Below the pieces are notes generated by a model. That model searched no databases, was not told the DNA's origin, and saw only the letters and a list, made by a program, of their open reading frames with translations. Positions 1-8,635 of a stretch of DNA of 64,000 nucleotides are shown in pieces; within the stretch, counting starts at the first letter, position 1, and each line of letters opens with the position of its first letter. The stretch is from Photobacterium sp. DA100. GTDB taxonomy: Bacteria; Pseudomonadota; Gammaproteobacteria; Enterobacterales; Vibrionaceae. The stretch covers positions 372,001 through 436,000 of the forward strand of contig NZ_CP119424.1 of the NCBI RefSeq assembly GCF_029223585.1, written 5' to 3'. The position numbers were made by a program, and so were the translations under genes.

Positions 1-362
1 CGAGCCGGGCTCAGGCAAGCATTGGCTTCGGCCGATATAGCGATACTGTTTTCTCCGGTTGCCGCCACTTGGATCATCGCAATACCGGTAGGCATATCTT
101 TCTCAATCATCACGCCATCGGTATTCATGCCTTCTCTGGCAAAGGCGTCACGCATCTCGTGGCCGAAGCTGTCGTCACCGACACAGGCGATAAAGGCGAT
201 ATCGGCACCCAGGCGGGCGGCCGCTACTGCCTGGTTTGCCCCTTTCCCCCCGGGGATCACACAGTAACTGTGGCCATGCAGTGTTTCTCCCGGACGAGGA
301 AACGAAGCAACTTGCAGAACATGATCGGCGTTCACACTGCCAAGAACGACTAATTTATTCAT
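1..362 (-). CDS. rbsK: Ribokinase, 3' end cut by window edge
   Basis: Ribokinase phosphorylates D-ribose at O5 in the cytoplasm and feeds the pentose phosphate pathway. The visible part is the first 120 codons on the minus strand. It starts MNKLVVLGSVNADH, the normal N-terminus of the PfkB-family enzyme, and carries the first PfkB signature GGKGANQAVAAARLG at about residues 38-52, which binds the sugar. The catalytic GAGD motif lies beyond the left edge. It is the last gene visible in the rbsDACBK operon, separated from rbsB by about 190 bp with stem-loops. No stop or frameshift is seen in the part present. Confidence 0.95.
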   Translation of the reverse strand, partial: MNKLVVLGSVNADHVLQVASFPRPGETLHGHSYCVIPGGKGANQAVAAARLGADIAFIACVGDDSFGHEMRDAFAREGMNTDGVMIEKDMPTGIAMIQVAATGENSIAISAEANACLSPA

Positions 363-461
363 ATTGGGACCTTTTTCATTCTCATTGGCCAAAATGTATG
401 GCTTAGCAGTTGGGTAGAAGTAGGTTGCTAAGCGATAGATTTTGCACCCTTTTTAGGGTTA

Positions 462-552
462 AAACTAAGGCGCGAAAGCTGAAGTCATATCGACGCCTTA
501 GTTTAAGTGTTCCTAGATCCTAGAATTTAGGCACTAGGTTCTAGGTCCTGTC
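462..552 (-). promoter_or_regulatory. Stem-loops between rbsB and rbsK
   Basis: An 11-bp perfect inverted repeat (AAACTAAGGCG at 462-472 with CGCCTTAGTTT at 494-504) is followed by a second, imperfect CTAG-rich palindrome at about 512-546. Neither has a long U-tract. Stable intercistronic hairpins after a binding-protein gene commonly protect its mRNA 3' end, so these probably raise RbsB output relative to RbsK. That function is inference from position. Confidence 0.5.
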
Positions 553-554
553 TC

Positions 555-1433
555 TTATTCAGAAACCACTTTCAGAGGAACAGGGATGTTTGCTTCAACC
601 TGCTCGCCTTTCAGCATCTTGTCGGCGGTTTCCACACCCAGTGCACCAATTAGGTCTGGCTGCTGGGCGATAGTCGCTCCCAGTTTGCCGCGCTTAACCG
701 CAGCGATACCGTCATCAGTGCCGTCAAAGCCAACGATCAGGACATCTTTGCCCGATGCCTGTACGGCACGCAGGGCACCCAGCGCCATTTCGTCGTTTTG
801 GGCAAATACTGCTTGTACGTCAGGGTTAGCCGCCAGCATGTTTTCCATCACGTTCAGGCCTTTGGTGCGGTCGAAGTCCGCTGGTTGGCTCGCTAGTAGT
901 TCCATGCCGCTTGCATTAACCGCTTGCATGAAGCCTTTACCACGCTCACGGGCTGCAGAGGTACCGGCAATACCTTCTAGTTGGATAACGCGGGCTTTTT
1001 CACCCACTTTTTCCATGATGAACTTACCGGCCATTTCACCACCGGCCACGTTGTCAGAGGCAATGTGGCTGACTACTTCACCGCGGCTGGCACCACGGTC
1101 CAGGGTTAGGACAGGGATGTTAGAGCGGTTGGCCATGCGGATAGCATTGGAAACCGCATCGGAATCGGTCGGGTTGATCAGAATTGCCTTCACGCCACGA
1201 ACTGTCAGATCTTCCACATTGGAAAGCTCTTTGCTTGGATCGTTTTGTGAATCAAGAACAATCAGGTTATAGCCCAACTCTTTCGCTTTGGCTTCTGCCC
1301 CTTCTTTCATGGTAACGAAGAATGGGTTGTTCAGCGTGGAGACAACCATTGCCATCGTGTCCTGCGCGGCAGCCGTAGAGCTGAATGAAGCTGACAGTAC
1401 AGCGGCAGAGATCAGGGTTGCTAACTTTTTCAT
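555..1433 (-). CDS. rbsB: Ribose ABC transporter, periplasmic binding protein
   Basis: This is the periplasmic D-ribose receptor that delivers sugar to the RbsAC transporter, and in many relatives also to a chemoreceptor. The 292-residue product begins with a Sec signal peptide (MKKLA, a hydrophobic stretch, then STAAAQD with cleavage near residue 23). The rest is a type I periplasmic-binding fold with the family motifs STLNNPFF near 32, [10 protein letters not shown] near 60 and [10 protein letters not shown] near 212. Length fits E. coli RbsB (296). It lies downstream of rbsC in the operon. Confidence 0.97.
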   Translation of the reverse strand: MKKLATLISAAVLSASFSSTAAAQDTMAMVVSTLNNPFFVTMKEGAEAKAKELGYNLIVLDSQNDPSKELSNVEDLTVRGVKAILINPTDSDAVSNAIRMANRSNIPVLTLDRGASRGEVVSHIASDNVAGGEMAGKFIMEKVGEKARVIQLEGIAGTSAARERGKGFMQAVNASGMELLASQPADFDRTKGLNVMENMLAANPDVQAVFAQNDEMALGALRAVQASGKDVLIVGFDGTDDGIAAVKRGKLGATIAQQPDLIGALGVETADKMLKGEQVEANIPVPLKVVSE

Positions 1434-1499
1434 TCTATTTTCCTTTCTACATATGTCGGGTGGAGGCGGGCAGGGGGCTACCCGCGAACAGAGGTTGTG

Positions 1500-2483
1500 T
1501 TACTTATTTTTGTTATCTACTAGGACTGCCAGCAGGATAACCACTGCTTTCGCAATCATTTGGTAGTAGGAGGAGACATCCAATAGGTTTAGGGCGTTGT
1601 TCAAAAAGCCGATGATCAGTGCACCGATCAGGGTACCCATAATGCGGCCTTTACCACCAGCAAGGCTGGTACCGCCAAGAACAACCGCAGCGATAGCATC
1701 AAGCTCGTAGCCCATACCCGCTGTCGGCTGTGCCGAAGACAGGCGAGAGGTCACGATGATGCCGGCAAGCGCGGCGAGCAGACCACAGATGGCATAGACC
1801 CCAATCTTGACGCGATCCACATTGATACCAGAAAGACGAGCTGCTGATTCGTTACCGCCGAGGGCATAGATGTAGCGACCGAAACGGGTGTGGTTCAATA
1901 GGTACCATACCGCGGCAAAGACAATCACCATCAGCCAGATTGGCACTGGGATACCCATCGCGTAGCCGGTGCCGAACCAGGCAAAGCTGTCAGCAACGTC
2001 GGTGAAGCCAGTAGAGATAGGTCGACCATCGGTGTATACCATGGTGACACCGCGTAGCAGGGTCATGGTGACTAGGGTGGCAATGAAGGCCTGGACCTTG
2101 CCCTTGGCAATAATGACACCACTGATAGCACCGAGAGCTGCACCTGCCAGCAGGGCAGTAGGCACGGCAATCATGACTGGGACTTCCATCGCAATCAGTG
2201 AGGCGGCAAAAGCACCACATAAAGCCAGTACCGAGCCGACGCTCAGGTCAATACCGGCGGTCAGGATAACCAGTGTCATACCCACCGCAATGATGGCATT
2301 GACCGAGGTTTGACGCAGGATATTCAGGATATTGTCGACAGTGAAAAAGTTCGGGTTCAGAAATGACACCACGACAATGAGGAATATGAGCGCAATCAGA
2401 GACTTCTGCTCGATTAGCCACTCTTTGCTAAATAGCTTGGCGCTACCTGAGTTTTGTTGTTTGGTCATAGCGTTGCTGCTCAT
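1500..2483 (-). CDS. rbsC: Ribose ABC transporter, permease
   Basis: Inner-membrane permease of the ribose importer, 327 residues, in the branched-chain-type permease family. The sequence is a run of hydrophobic helices with the family motif [12 protein letters not shown] near residue 82 and the ATP-binding-protein contact loop near 210 ([14 protein letters not shown]). The ATG at 2483 overlaps the stop of rbsA by 4 bp (ATGA arrangement), which indicates translational coupling. About 66 bp separate it from rbsB. Confidence 0.96.
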   Translation of the reverse strand: MSSNAMTKQQNSGSAKLFSKEWLIEQKSLIALIFLIVVVSFLNPNFFTVDNILNILRQTSVNAIIAVGMTLVILTAGIDLSVGSVLALCGAFAASLIAMEVPVMIAVPTALLAGAALGAISGVIIAKGKVQAFIATLVTMTLLRGVTMVYTDGRPISTGFTDVADSFAWFGTGYAMGIPVPIWLMVIVFAAVWYLLNHTRFGRYIYALGGNESAARLSGINVDRVKIGVYAICGLLAALAGIIVTSRLSSAQPTAGMGYELDAIAAVVLGGTSLAGGKGRIMGTLIGALIIGFLNNALNLLDVSSYYQMIAKAVVILLAVLVDNKNK

Positions 2484-3985
2484 GCTGCTACCTCGTTGAT
2501 TTGTTTACCCACAGCGCAGGCGAGAAGTTTTTCTTGGTCGGCCTCTTCAGCCATGAATTCACCGCTGATTTTGCCTTCGTGCATGACCAAAATGCGGTCA
2601 CTCATGCCGAGTACTTCCGGCATTTCAGAAGAAACCAGGATGATGCTCATTCCTTCTGACTTGAATTGGTTGATTAGCTGGTAGATTTCTTTCTTGGCAC
2701 CGACATCGACTCCGCGGGTTGGTTCGTCCAAAATTAATACCTTAGGTTTGGTCATCAAGCCTTTGGCAATGGCCACTTTCTGCTGGTTACCGCCAGAGAG
2801 GTTACCGATGATCTGGTTGTGGGTCGGTGTCTTGATGTTAAACAGGCGAATAAAGTCCTCGACGGCAGTGACCTCGTCGTAATGCCGAAGCTGGATGCCT
2901 TTTGACAGCTGCTCGAGCGAACAGATCGACATGTTCTCCTTCACCGATAGGCCAAGGATCAAACCATCCCCTTTTCGGTCTTCGGAAATATAGGCGATGC
3001 CGTTGGCCAGGCCGTCTTGCGGGGTCAGCGGGTTGATCACCTTGCCATCGAGGACCACATCACCTGACTCACGTTCAAGGGCACCGTAAATCACTTTCAT
3101 GAGCTCAGTGCGGCCCGCACCCATCAGGCCAGAGATCCCCAAGATCTCACCGCGATCCAAAGTAAAGCTGACATCGTGGACGCCCGGGCCGTTAAGGTTT
3201 TTCACTTCGAGGCAAGTGGTACCGTGTTTGACGTCGATCCGCGGGTACTGCTCATCGAGGCGGCGGCCAACCATCATTTCGATCATGGTGTCTTCATCGA
3301 TATCGGCAACTGCACGCTGGCCGATGAACTTGCCGTCACGCAACACCGTGATGTCGTCACAGATCTCGAAGATCTCTTTCAAACGGTGGGAGATATAAAC
3401 AATACCCGTGCCTTCTTCACGCAATTCATTGATCACCTTGAACAGGGATTCTGTCTCGGTGTCGGTCAGGGCGTCCGTCGGTTCATCCATAATGATGACT
3501 TGGGACTTGAACGACAGGGCCTTGGCAATCTCGACCATCTGCTGTTCGCCAAGGCTCAGGTCGCCCAGCAAGGTACGTGAACTGTGCTTCACATTCAGCC
3601 GGGCGAGTAGGGCATCGGCTTCCTTGTACATCTGTGACCACTTGATACCGCCGAACGCGTTGGTTTTCTCGCGGCCAAGGAAGATGTTTTCGGCGATGGT
3701 CAATTCCGGGATCAGGTTCAGCTCCTGGTGGATGATACTGATCCCAGCCTCCTGCGAATGGCGGGGGCCATTGAAGTTAACCGTCTGGCCTTGGTAGCGA
3801 ATCTCGCCAGCGTCCATGTGGTAGATGCCAGTCAACGCTTTCATCAGTGTTGACTTACCAGCACCGTTTTCACCCATCAAGGCCATTACCTTGCCCGGGT
3901 AGACATTCAGGCTGGCCTTGTCCAGCGCCTTTACGCCGGGGAATGCCTTTTCGATGTCTTTGAGTTCTAAAATTGGCTGAGTCAT
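2480..3985 (-). CDS. rbsA: Ribose ABC transporter, ATP-binding protein
   Basis: Cytoplasmic ATPase that powers ribose import. It is a tandem ABC protein of 501 residues, the same length as E. coli RbsA. The first domain has Walker [10 protein letters not shown] at 38-46 and the signature SLGEQQ. The second has a degenerate Walker A (GLMGAGRTE), the signature LSGGNQQ and Walker [11 protein letters not shown]. The start [10 protein letters not shown] at 3985 is chosen over an in-frame ATG at 4063: the longer form would run into rbsD, adds a non-homologous N-terminus, and 3985 is preceded by AAGGACTCCCT. Confidence 0.96.
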   Translation of the reverse strand: MTQPILELKDIEKAFPGVKALDKASLNVYPGKVMALMGENGAGKSTLMKALTGIYHMDAGEIRYQGQTVNFNGPRHSQEAGISIIHQELNLIPELTIAENIFLGREKTNAFGGIKWSQMYKEADALLARLNVKHSSRTLLGDLSLGEQQMVEIAKALSFKSQVIIMDEPTDALTDTETESLFKVINELREEGTGIVYISHRLKEIFEICDDITVLRDGKFIGQRAVADIDEDTMIEMMVGRRLDEQYPRIDVKHGTTCLEVKNLNGPGVHDVSFTLDRGEILGISGLMGAGRTELMKVIYGALERESGDVVLDGKVINPLTPQDGLANGIAYISEDRKGDGLILGLSVKENMSICSLEQLSKGIQLRHYDEVTAVEDFIRLFNIKTPTHNQIIGNLSGGNQQKVAIAKGLMTKPKVLILDEPTRGVDVGAKKEIYQLINQFKSEGMSIILVSSEMPEVLGMSDRILVMHEGKISGEFMAEEADQEKLLACAVGKQINEVAA

Positions 3986-4025
3986 AGGGAGTCCTTGCAA
4001 CTGGTCTCTGCAACTACGGGTGCGC

Positions 4026-4445
4026 TTAAAACACGACGCCGGCTTGGAAAATGACATTGGCATATGGGGTGCATTCGCCAGTACGGATCACCGCTTTACT
4101 GTTCTGGGTATGTACTTTGAATGCCTCGTGAGGCACATAAGCAATGTTGAAGGTTTTCCCGCACATCGCTTCTTCTTCTCTGACTAGGGCAATCAGCGCA
4201 TCGTGGTGCTCTGGGCTGACTTGCTTGAATTCTTCTGCCATCACCACGCCTTCAATCTGCATCTCGCCCAGCAAGGCTTTTACTGTCTGGATGAAGGTGG
4301 GAACACCTGGGATAAGGGCAAGATCAATGCGTTGGGTTTCATCTGGGATTGGCAGACCCGCGTCACACACAGTGACTTCATCGGTATGGCCAAGAGTGGC
4401 AACCAGATAGGACAATTCTGAGTTGATGAGTGCGCTCTTTTTCAT
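4026..4445 (-). CDS. rbsD: D-ribose pyranase
   Basis: RbsD interconverts the pyranose and furanose forms of ribose so that ribokinase can use it. At 139 residues it has the E. coli length. The family signature [17 protein letters not shown] starts at residue 18, with catalytic His20, and the C-terminal [17 protein letters not shown] segment is complete. An AAGGTG ribosome site lies upstream of the ATG at 4445. It is the first gene of the rbs operon, about 80 bp downstream of the operator palindromes. Confidence 0.97.
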   Translation of the reverse strand: MKKSALINSELSYLVATLGHTDEVTVCDAGLPIPDETQRIDLALIPGVPTFIQTVKALLGEMQIEGVVMAEEFKQVSPEHHDALIALVREEEAMCGKTFNIAYVPHEAFKVHTQNSKAVIRTGECTPYANVIFQAGVVF

Positions 4446-4526
4446 GCTTGCACCTTAGTTATTGATGGTGGTGATGCTTCTAACGTCGTATGCCAACCTT
4501 GGCCGTATCATCCGTGTCTTAATTTT

Positions 4527-4588
4527 CCATCGAAACGATTACGCAATCGTTTCGATGGCGATAAATGTAAAAGCAAACGTTTCGATGC
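4527..4588. promoter_or_regulatory. Operator palindromes upstream of rbsD
   Basis: A long palindrome at 4527-4558 has 14-base arms CCATCGAAACGATT and AATCGTTTCGATGG around a 4-base centre. A second partial copy, GCAAACGTTTCGATGC, lies at 4573-4588. Both contain CGAAAC/GTTTCG halves with a central CG, the form expected for a LacI-family repressor; RbsR is the obvious candidate. No rbsR is visible here; it may lie left of the window after rbsK. Confidence 0.7.
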
Positions 4589-4822
4589 GCACTAATTATG
4601 GTTGAAAAATGTGATTGGGCTCAGAAGAAATATCCTTTTGGTGAATGTTTTTTGTGCATTGGGAATCATGGCGGCAGGGGCTATGTGATTTTTATGTAAG
4701 GTTTTGCAAAGGGGGGGAGTTTGCTTTGAAATTTGGCGGGCGAAAGGCTTATTATTGCAGCGTATATACGCCTGCAAATAGCTCGGGCGCAGATCTTTAA
4801 TCACCGAAATGGACTGATCGTG

Positions 4823-5065
4823 ATGGTAACCGTACTCCAGCTTCAACCTGTCTTGCTCAGTATTGCCCCAGTTTCAGTAGCTGTGATGCTATATGCGATG
4901 AAGAGGAAGAAATTGTGGTTGATGCGGGTGTCATTGCTTGGAATGGTGCTGTCAGTGTTTCTACTTTTTGCCTTTCAATACCTGGATTATCGCTATCTAG
5001 AAAGTTGCCTCCAGCAAGGGGAGGTCTACAATCCGTTGCAAAACTCTTGTATCAAATTCAATTAG
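4823..5065 (+). CDS. Small two-helix membrane protein, unknown
   Basis: I do not recognise this 80-residue product. It starts MVTVLQLQPVLL and has two hydrophobic segments, about 8-25 and 36-55, joined by a basic loop (MKRKKLWLMR). That predicts a hairpin in the inner membrane with the loop inside and a short C-terminal tail outside, which carries two cysteines (near 63 and 76). There is no clear ribosome-binding site, and a TTG 90 bp upstream could extend it. It lies between the divergent rbs promoter region and modE, convergent with modE. Moderate to low certainty that it is expressed. Confidence 0.45.
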   Translation: MVTVLQLQPVLLSIAPVSVAVMLYAMKRKKLWLMRVSLLGMVLSVFLLFAFQYLDYRYLESCLQQGEVYNPLQNSCIKFN

Positions 5066-5076
5066 CGATTTTCAGA

Positions 5077-5898
5077 CTAGCTTAGCGTTGCCAAGATAAC
5101 CTGTGCACTGGGAAAGACAGCGTAGGCCTCGTCCCCAATATTGAGCCCCGTCACGTCTTCGCTTCCTTTATCAATCAGGGCACAAATCTCATCGTTTTGG
5201 TTGAGTGTCAGGGTTACTTCGACCGAATTGTCGTCGGCATCGATCGCTTTGACTCTTCCCATTATCCAGTTATGCCCCGAGGTGGTATCGTGCGTGTCTT
5301 GATCGGGCTGGGCCTCAGGCATTGACGAGGGAAGTTTGATATCGATGGCCGGCCCTTTGATCAGGGCTACCACATCTTTCCCCTGATGCAGGTTCAGCCG
5401 AACTGTGCTGCCATGGGTGATAGTGGCGGTGAGCTTTATGCCTCCCTGCAATACGACAGTGATCAGATCATGTAGGGCATGGTTTTCTATCTGCTCAATG
5501 GTGCCAAAGAGCTGGTTTCTGGCGCTGGTTTGCAGCGACAGCTTGCTCATGACACCAAGCAGGCTGTGCAGCGGTACACTTTCGTCGTTGAGCGCTTCCA
5601 ACCCCATCGATTGGATTTGTTCCAGCAGCTCATACATTTGTACCAGCCGCTGGCCATGATTCGTCAGCAAAGCGCCACCACCGCCTTTTCCCCCTTTTTC
5701 AGATTCGATGAGAGGAAGTTCAGACTGGTGGTTCATTTCCTTTACGGCATCGTATGCGGCTTTGTAGCTGATCCCTGCGAGCTTGGCCCCCTGGCTGATC
5801 GAACCCGACGAGGCAATGGCTTTTAGCAGGGCGATGCGGCGGGGATTGGCGAACATTTTGCCTTGTTGCGACAAGGTAAGCGTTGCGTCGAAATCCAT
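5077..5898 (-). CDS. modE: ModE molybdate-responsive regulator
   Basis: ModE binds molybdate and then DNA, repressing molybdate uptake and adjusting molybdoenzyme and cofactor genes. The 273 residues show an N-terminal winged helix (about 20-85, with GSISQGAKLAGISYKAAYDAV as the recognition region), then two TOBE/Mop-like molybdate-binding modules starting near SARNQLFGTIEQI and GHNWIMGRVKAID. E. coli ModE has 262 residues. No mod transport genes are next to it here, so it probably acts at a distance. It starts at 5898. Confidence 0.92.
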   Translation of the reverse strand: MDFDATLTLSQQGKMFANPRRIALLKAIASSGSISQGAKLAGISYKAAYDAVKEMNHQSELPLIESEKGGKGGGGALLTNHGQRLVQMYELLEQIQSMGLEALNDESVPLHSLLGVMSKLSLQTSARNQLFGTIEQIENHALHDLITVVLQGGIKLTATITHGSTVRLNLHQGKDVVALIKGPAIDIKLPSSMPEAQPDQDTHDTTSGHNWIMGRVKAIDADDNSVEVTLTLNQNDEICALIDKGSEDVTGLNIGDEAYAVFPSAQVILATLS

Positions 5899-6033
5899 AG
5901 TGTTGTCCGTCCCTTTGTGCCAATGTGTGCCAGATCATACATCGTTGCGGTGTTTTTCCGTAGAGTATACCTGACTTTTAGTAGTGATTGATTTATAAAA
6001 CAAAAAAATCAAGATATGAAGGAAAGCGGAACA

Positions 6034-6399
6034 ATGAAACCAAAGCAAACCCTACTGTTTATTCTAAACGATGCACCCTATGGCTCGGAGCGCTCTTTCA
6101 ATGGCTTGCGGCTGGCGATTAATCTTGGTGAGCAAAGTGAAGCCGAGACTGAAATCAAAATCTTTTTGATGTCTGATGCCGTCAGCTGTGCACTGCCAGC
6201 CCAAGCGCCGGGAGAAGGGTACCATGTCCAGCAGATGCTGGAGATTCTGATCGCCCAAGGTGCCGAAGTGAAACTGTGCAAAACCTGCTGCAACGCCCGC
6301 GGACTGTCGTCATTGCCACTTATCGAAGGTGCCGAAATTGGTACATTGGATGATTTATCACTCTGGACGCTACAGGCCGACAAAGTCGTGACATTCTGA
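6034..6399 (+). CDS. DsrE-family protein, YchN-like
   Basis: A cytoplasmic protein of 121 residues in the DsrE/YchN family, whose members bind or relay sulfur and often form hexamers. Family features seen are the NDAPYGSERSFNGLRLA start, the central AVSCALPAQ, and the cysteine motif LCKTCCNARGL near residue 91. The ATG at 6034 is preferred to 6016 because AAGGAAAGCGG lies just before it. It is divergent from modE and convergent with the LacI-family gene. The substrate cannot be told from sequence. Confidence 0.8.
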   Translation: MKPKQTLLFILNDAPYGSERSFNGLRLAINLGEQSEAETEIKIFLMSDAVSCALPAQAPGEGYHVQQMLEILIAQGAEVKLCKTCCNARGLSSLPLIEGAEIGTLDDLSLWTLQADKVVTF

Positions 6400-6406
6400 T
6401 CAGAGC

Positions 6407-6430
6407 CAGGGCTGATGGTATTCAGCCCTG
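6407..6430. terminator. Hairpin between convergent genes
   Basis: CAGGGCTGA and TCAGCCCTG form a 9-bp stem with a 6-base loop, between the DsrE-like gene and the converging regulator gene. It lacks a good U-tract on either strand, so termination may be weak or factor-assisted. Confidence 0.45.
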
Positions 6431-6459
6431 TATGCCTTCGGTCAGTGGATTGATAGGCG

Positions 6460-7500
6460 TTAGCCGGTATAGCTGCTCGCACGGCTCAGCAACTGAAAAC
6501 CGATGTTGACACTGCCAGCCGAGCCCGCAGGTGTGTCTCTATCCTCAATTTTCCCAACTAGCAGCTCAGATGCCTTGATCGCCATGTCTGGATAATCGAC
6601 GTGAATAGCCGTGATACCAGGGTAGCTTTGCTGGCAATAGTCAGCCCCGTCAAGGCAGGTTATCGCCATCGATGTCGGTACTTTAATCACCCTGCGTTGG
6701 CACTCGAACAGTGCACCCATGGCAATGTTTTCATGGGTACAGATCAATGCATCTAGCTCCCGCTCTCGCAGTAGCAACTTTGCGAGCCCTTCTGCACCTA
6801 ACTCGATGCTGGCTTGCCCGTGGGAGGTCAGGAAATGATCTGGGGTCAAGTAGCCTTCGAGCATCGCTGCCTGCCAGCCTCTGAGCTGCTTGTTGAGGAT
6901 CGCCTGGTCACCATGGCCACCGATAAAGCCAATGTTCTTGAATCCTTGGGCGATTAGCTGCTGGGTCAAGACTTTTGCCGCTTGGTAATGATCGACACCG
7001 ACATTGAGATCTATGGCCAACGGGGTGATTTCATTGACTTCGAGTACGGGAATATTACAGGCTTCGAGTAACTTCCGTCCTTTTGCCGAACGCTCACTGC
7101 CAAACAGTACGATAGCCGCTGGGCTACTGGCCAGAATGTTGGTGAGGATTTTCTCTTCTTGCTCTAACACACCGCCGGTATAGCTAATTTGCAGTTGGTA
7201 ATTACGCTTAGCCAGGTGGGATTGAAACGGCCCGATGAATTGGCCGCAGGCACTCTCCGTCATCGACGGAATAAGCATGGCGATCGTATCGCTCTGGCCT
7301 GAAGCGAGCGCGCCGGCGGCTTTGTTGGGAATATAGCCAAGCTCATCGACGGCTTGTTGGATTTTTTCGCGCAGTTTGTCAGAAACCTGCTCTGGGGTAC
7401 GCAGTGCCCGTGATACTGTCATCGAGCCCACACCTGCGAGTTTGGCAACATCCGCGAGTGTTGCACGACCTGTGCTGCGACGTTTTCGAGGCTCAGCCAT
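6460..7500 (-). CDS. LacI-family repressor, GntR-type
   Basis: A 346-residue LacI-family repressor. The N-terminal helix-turn-helix (LADVAKLAGVGSMTVSRAL, about 15-33) and hinge (NKAAGALASG) resemble the gluconate-type GntR/IdnR branch. The rest is a periplasmic-binding-like sensor domain. It is divergent from a three-gene ascorbate-type PTS, and the 313-bp gap between them holds three tandem TGGTAGCGCTAYCA operators that fit a LacI-family dimer. It therefore probably represses that PTS and perhaps itself. It is unlikely to be RbsR, because the operators upstream of rbsD have different half-sites. The inducer is unknown. Confidence 0.85.
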   Translation of the reverse strand: MAEPRKRRSTGRATLADVAKLAGVGSMTVSRALRTPEQVSDKLREKIQQAVDELGYIPNKAAGALASGQSDTIAMLIPSMTESACGQFIGPFQSHLAKRNYQLQISYTGGVLEQEEKILTNILASSPAAIVLFGSERSAKGRKLLEACNIPVLEVNEITPLAIDLNVGVDHYQAAKVLTQQLIAQGFKNIGFIGGHGDQAILNKQLRGWQAAMLEGYLTPDHFLTSHGQASIELGAEGLAKLLLRERELDALICTHENIAMGALFECQRRVIKVPTSMAITCLDGADYCQQSYPGITAIHVDYPDMAIKASELLVGKIEDRDTPAGSAGSVNIGFQLLSRASSYTG

Positions 7501-7676
7501 CGAATCTCCCTACATCATAAAATAGCATTGCTAATTCAAGTTGGTTAGCAATGCTATTTTCATTTAAAAATCAGATGCTTAATTTTAACATCCTGATCGC
7601 GTTATTGTGAAACATGCATTTTAACCTTGTTGATACCAAGGTTCCAATTGGTTTGCCAGCTCTGTGAGATTAAAAA

Positions 7677-7724
7677 TGGTAGCGCTATCACAAATTTTGG
7701 TAGCGCTATCAGGTAGCGCTACCA
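7677..7724. promoter_or_regulatory. Three tandem LacI-family operators
   Basis: TGGTAGCGCTATCA at 7677-7690, TGGTAGCGCTATCA at 7698-7711 and AGGTAGCGCTACCA at 7711-7724 are near-perfect palindromes with a central CG. They lie about 90 bp before the PTS EIIA start and 180 bp from the repressor start. The start-to-start spacing is 21 then 13 bp, so copies 1 and 2 are two helical turns apart, on the same DNA face. They are probably the binding sites of the adjacent repressor. Confidence 0.75.
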
Positions 7725-7813
7725 AATGTGATTTTGATCGCTTTATTTATCCAGTCCGATCGTTAAAGTGGCCCCAACGACACAAGTTACCCATTGAAGA
7801 AACGAGAAGAGCG

Positions 7814-8257
7814 ATGCTGAAAGAACTGCTTACCCAAGATGTAATTAGCCTTCATGATTCGGCTGAAAACTGGCAACAGGCGATTGAGTTGTCTTGCCAA
7901 CCGCTGATTGACAATGGTGCGATCGAACCAAGCTACGTTGAGGCAATTTTCAAGTCACACCAAGAAATGGGGCCTTATTACGTCATCGGTCCAGGGATCG
8001 CAATGCCGCACGCTCGCCCCGAAAACGGTGTAAACCGCCTGGCGCTGGGGCTGACAGTGATCCGCAACGGTGTGAACTTCGATGCCGATGAAAATGATCC
8101 GGTGAAAATGTTGGTGACACTGGCTGCGACCGATAGCAACAGCCACGTCGATGCGATTGCCCAGCTCGCAGAGCTCTTTATGAACGAAGAACATGTGGCG
8201 CAAATCTGTGCCGCGCAAGATGTTGCCGCTATTCGCCGCATCATCGAAACCTATTAA
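7814..8257 (+). CDS. PTS EIIA, ascorbate/mannitol type (UlaC-like)
   Basis: EIIA takes phosphate from HPr and passes it to EIIB. This 147-residue protein begins MLKELLTQDVI and has the phosphorylation-site motif GIAMPHARPENGV with the active His at about residue 66. The motif and length match the UlaC/SgaA branch of the fructose-mannitol EIIA family. The frame stays open upstream to 7664, but that segment spans the operators and does not look like protein; the ATG at 7814 follows GAGAAGAGCG. First gene of an A-B-C PTS operon. Confidence 0.88.
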   Translation: MLKELLTQDVISLHDSAENWQQAIELSCQPLIDNGAIEPSYVEAIFKSHQEMGPYYVIGPGIAMPHARPENGVNRLALGLTVIRNGVNFDADENDPVKMLVTLAATDSNSHVDAIAQLAELFMNEEHVAQICAAQDVAAIRRIIETY

Positions 8258-8338
8258 TTCAAATGGCTTTTGCCAAACAAACAACGGCGAATTGTTCGCA
8301 CACTAATAACGCTTAAAGTAGTAGAAAGGTAGAATATT

Positions 8339-8626
8339 ATGAAAATCATGGTTGTATGTGGTCACGGTCTAGGCACTTCTCTGATGATGGAAATGAGCAT
8401 CAAGGGCATCGTGAAAGACTTGGGTGTAGCGGCAAATGTAGACCATATTGATTTGGGGTCGGCGAAAGGCACCGAAAGCGATATCTTTATCGGTACTAAT
8501 GATATTGCTGAGCAGCTGGTCGCTCAGGGTATCGACGGAAAAATCGTTGCTCTGGACAACATGGTAGATAAAAACGCGATGAAAGACCGTCTTTCTGCAG
8601 CCCTACAAGAGCTTGGCGCACTATAA
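8339..8626 (+). CDS. PTS EIIB, ascorbate type (UlaB-like)
   Basis: A 95-residue cytoplasmic phosphocarrier. The N-terminus MKIMVVCGHGLGTSLMM holds the phosphorylated cysteine (Cys7) in the CGxGxGTS loop seen in UlaB/SgaB proteins. It accepts phosphate from the upstream EIIA and gives it to the sugar during uptake by the downstream EIIC, which begins only 9 bp after it. The gap to EIIA is about 80 bp. Confidence 0.88.
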   Translation: MKIMVVCGHGLGTSLMMEMSIKGIVKDLGVAANVDHIDLGSAKGTESDIFIGTNDIAEQLVAQGIDGKIVALDNMVDKNAMKDRLSAALQELGAL

Positions 8627-8635
8627 GAGGCCACT

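Noticed and set aside
6460..7500. LacI-family gene as the ribose repressor RbsR
   Set aside because: Its neighbouring operators (TGGTAGCGCTACCA type) differ from the rbsD palindromes, and it is divergent from a PTS rather than linked to rbsK.
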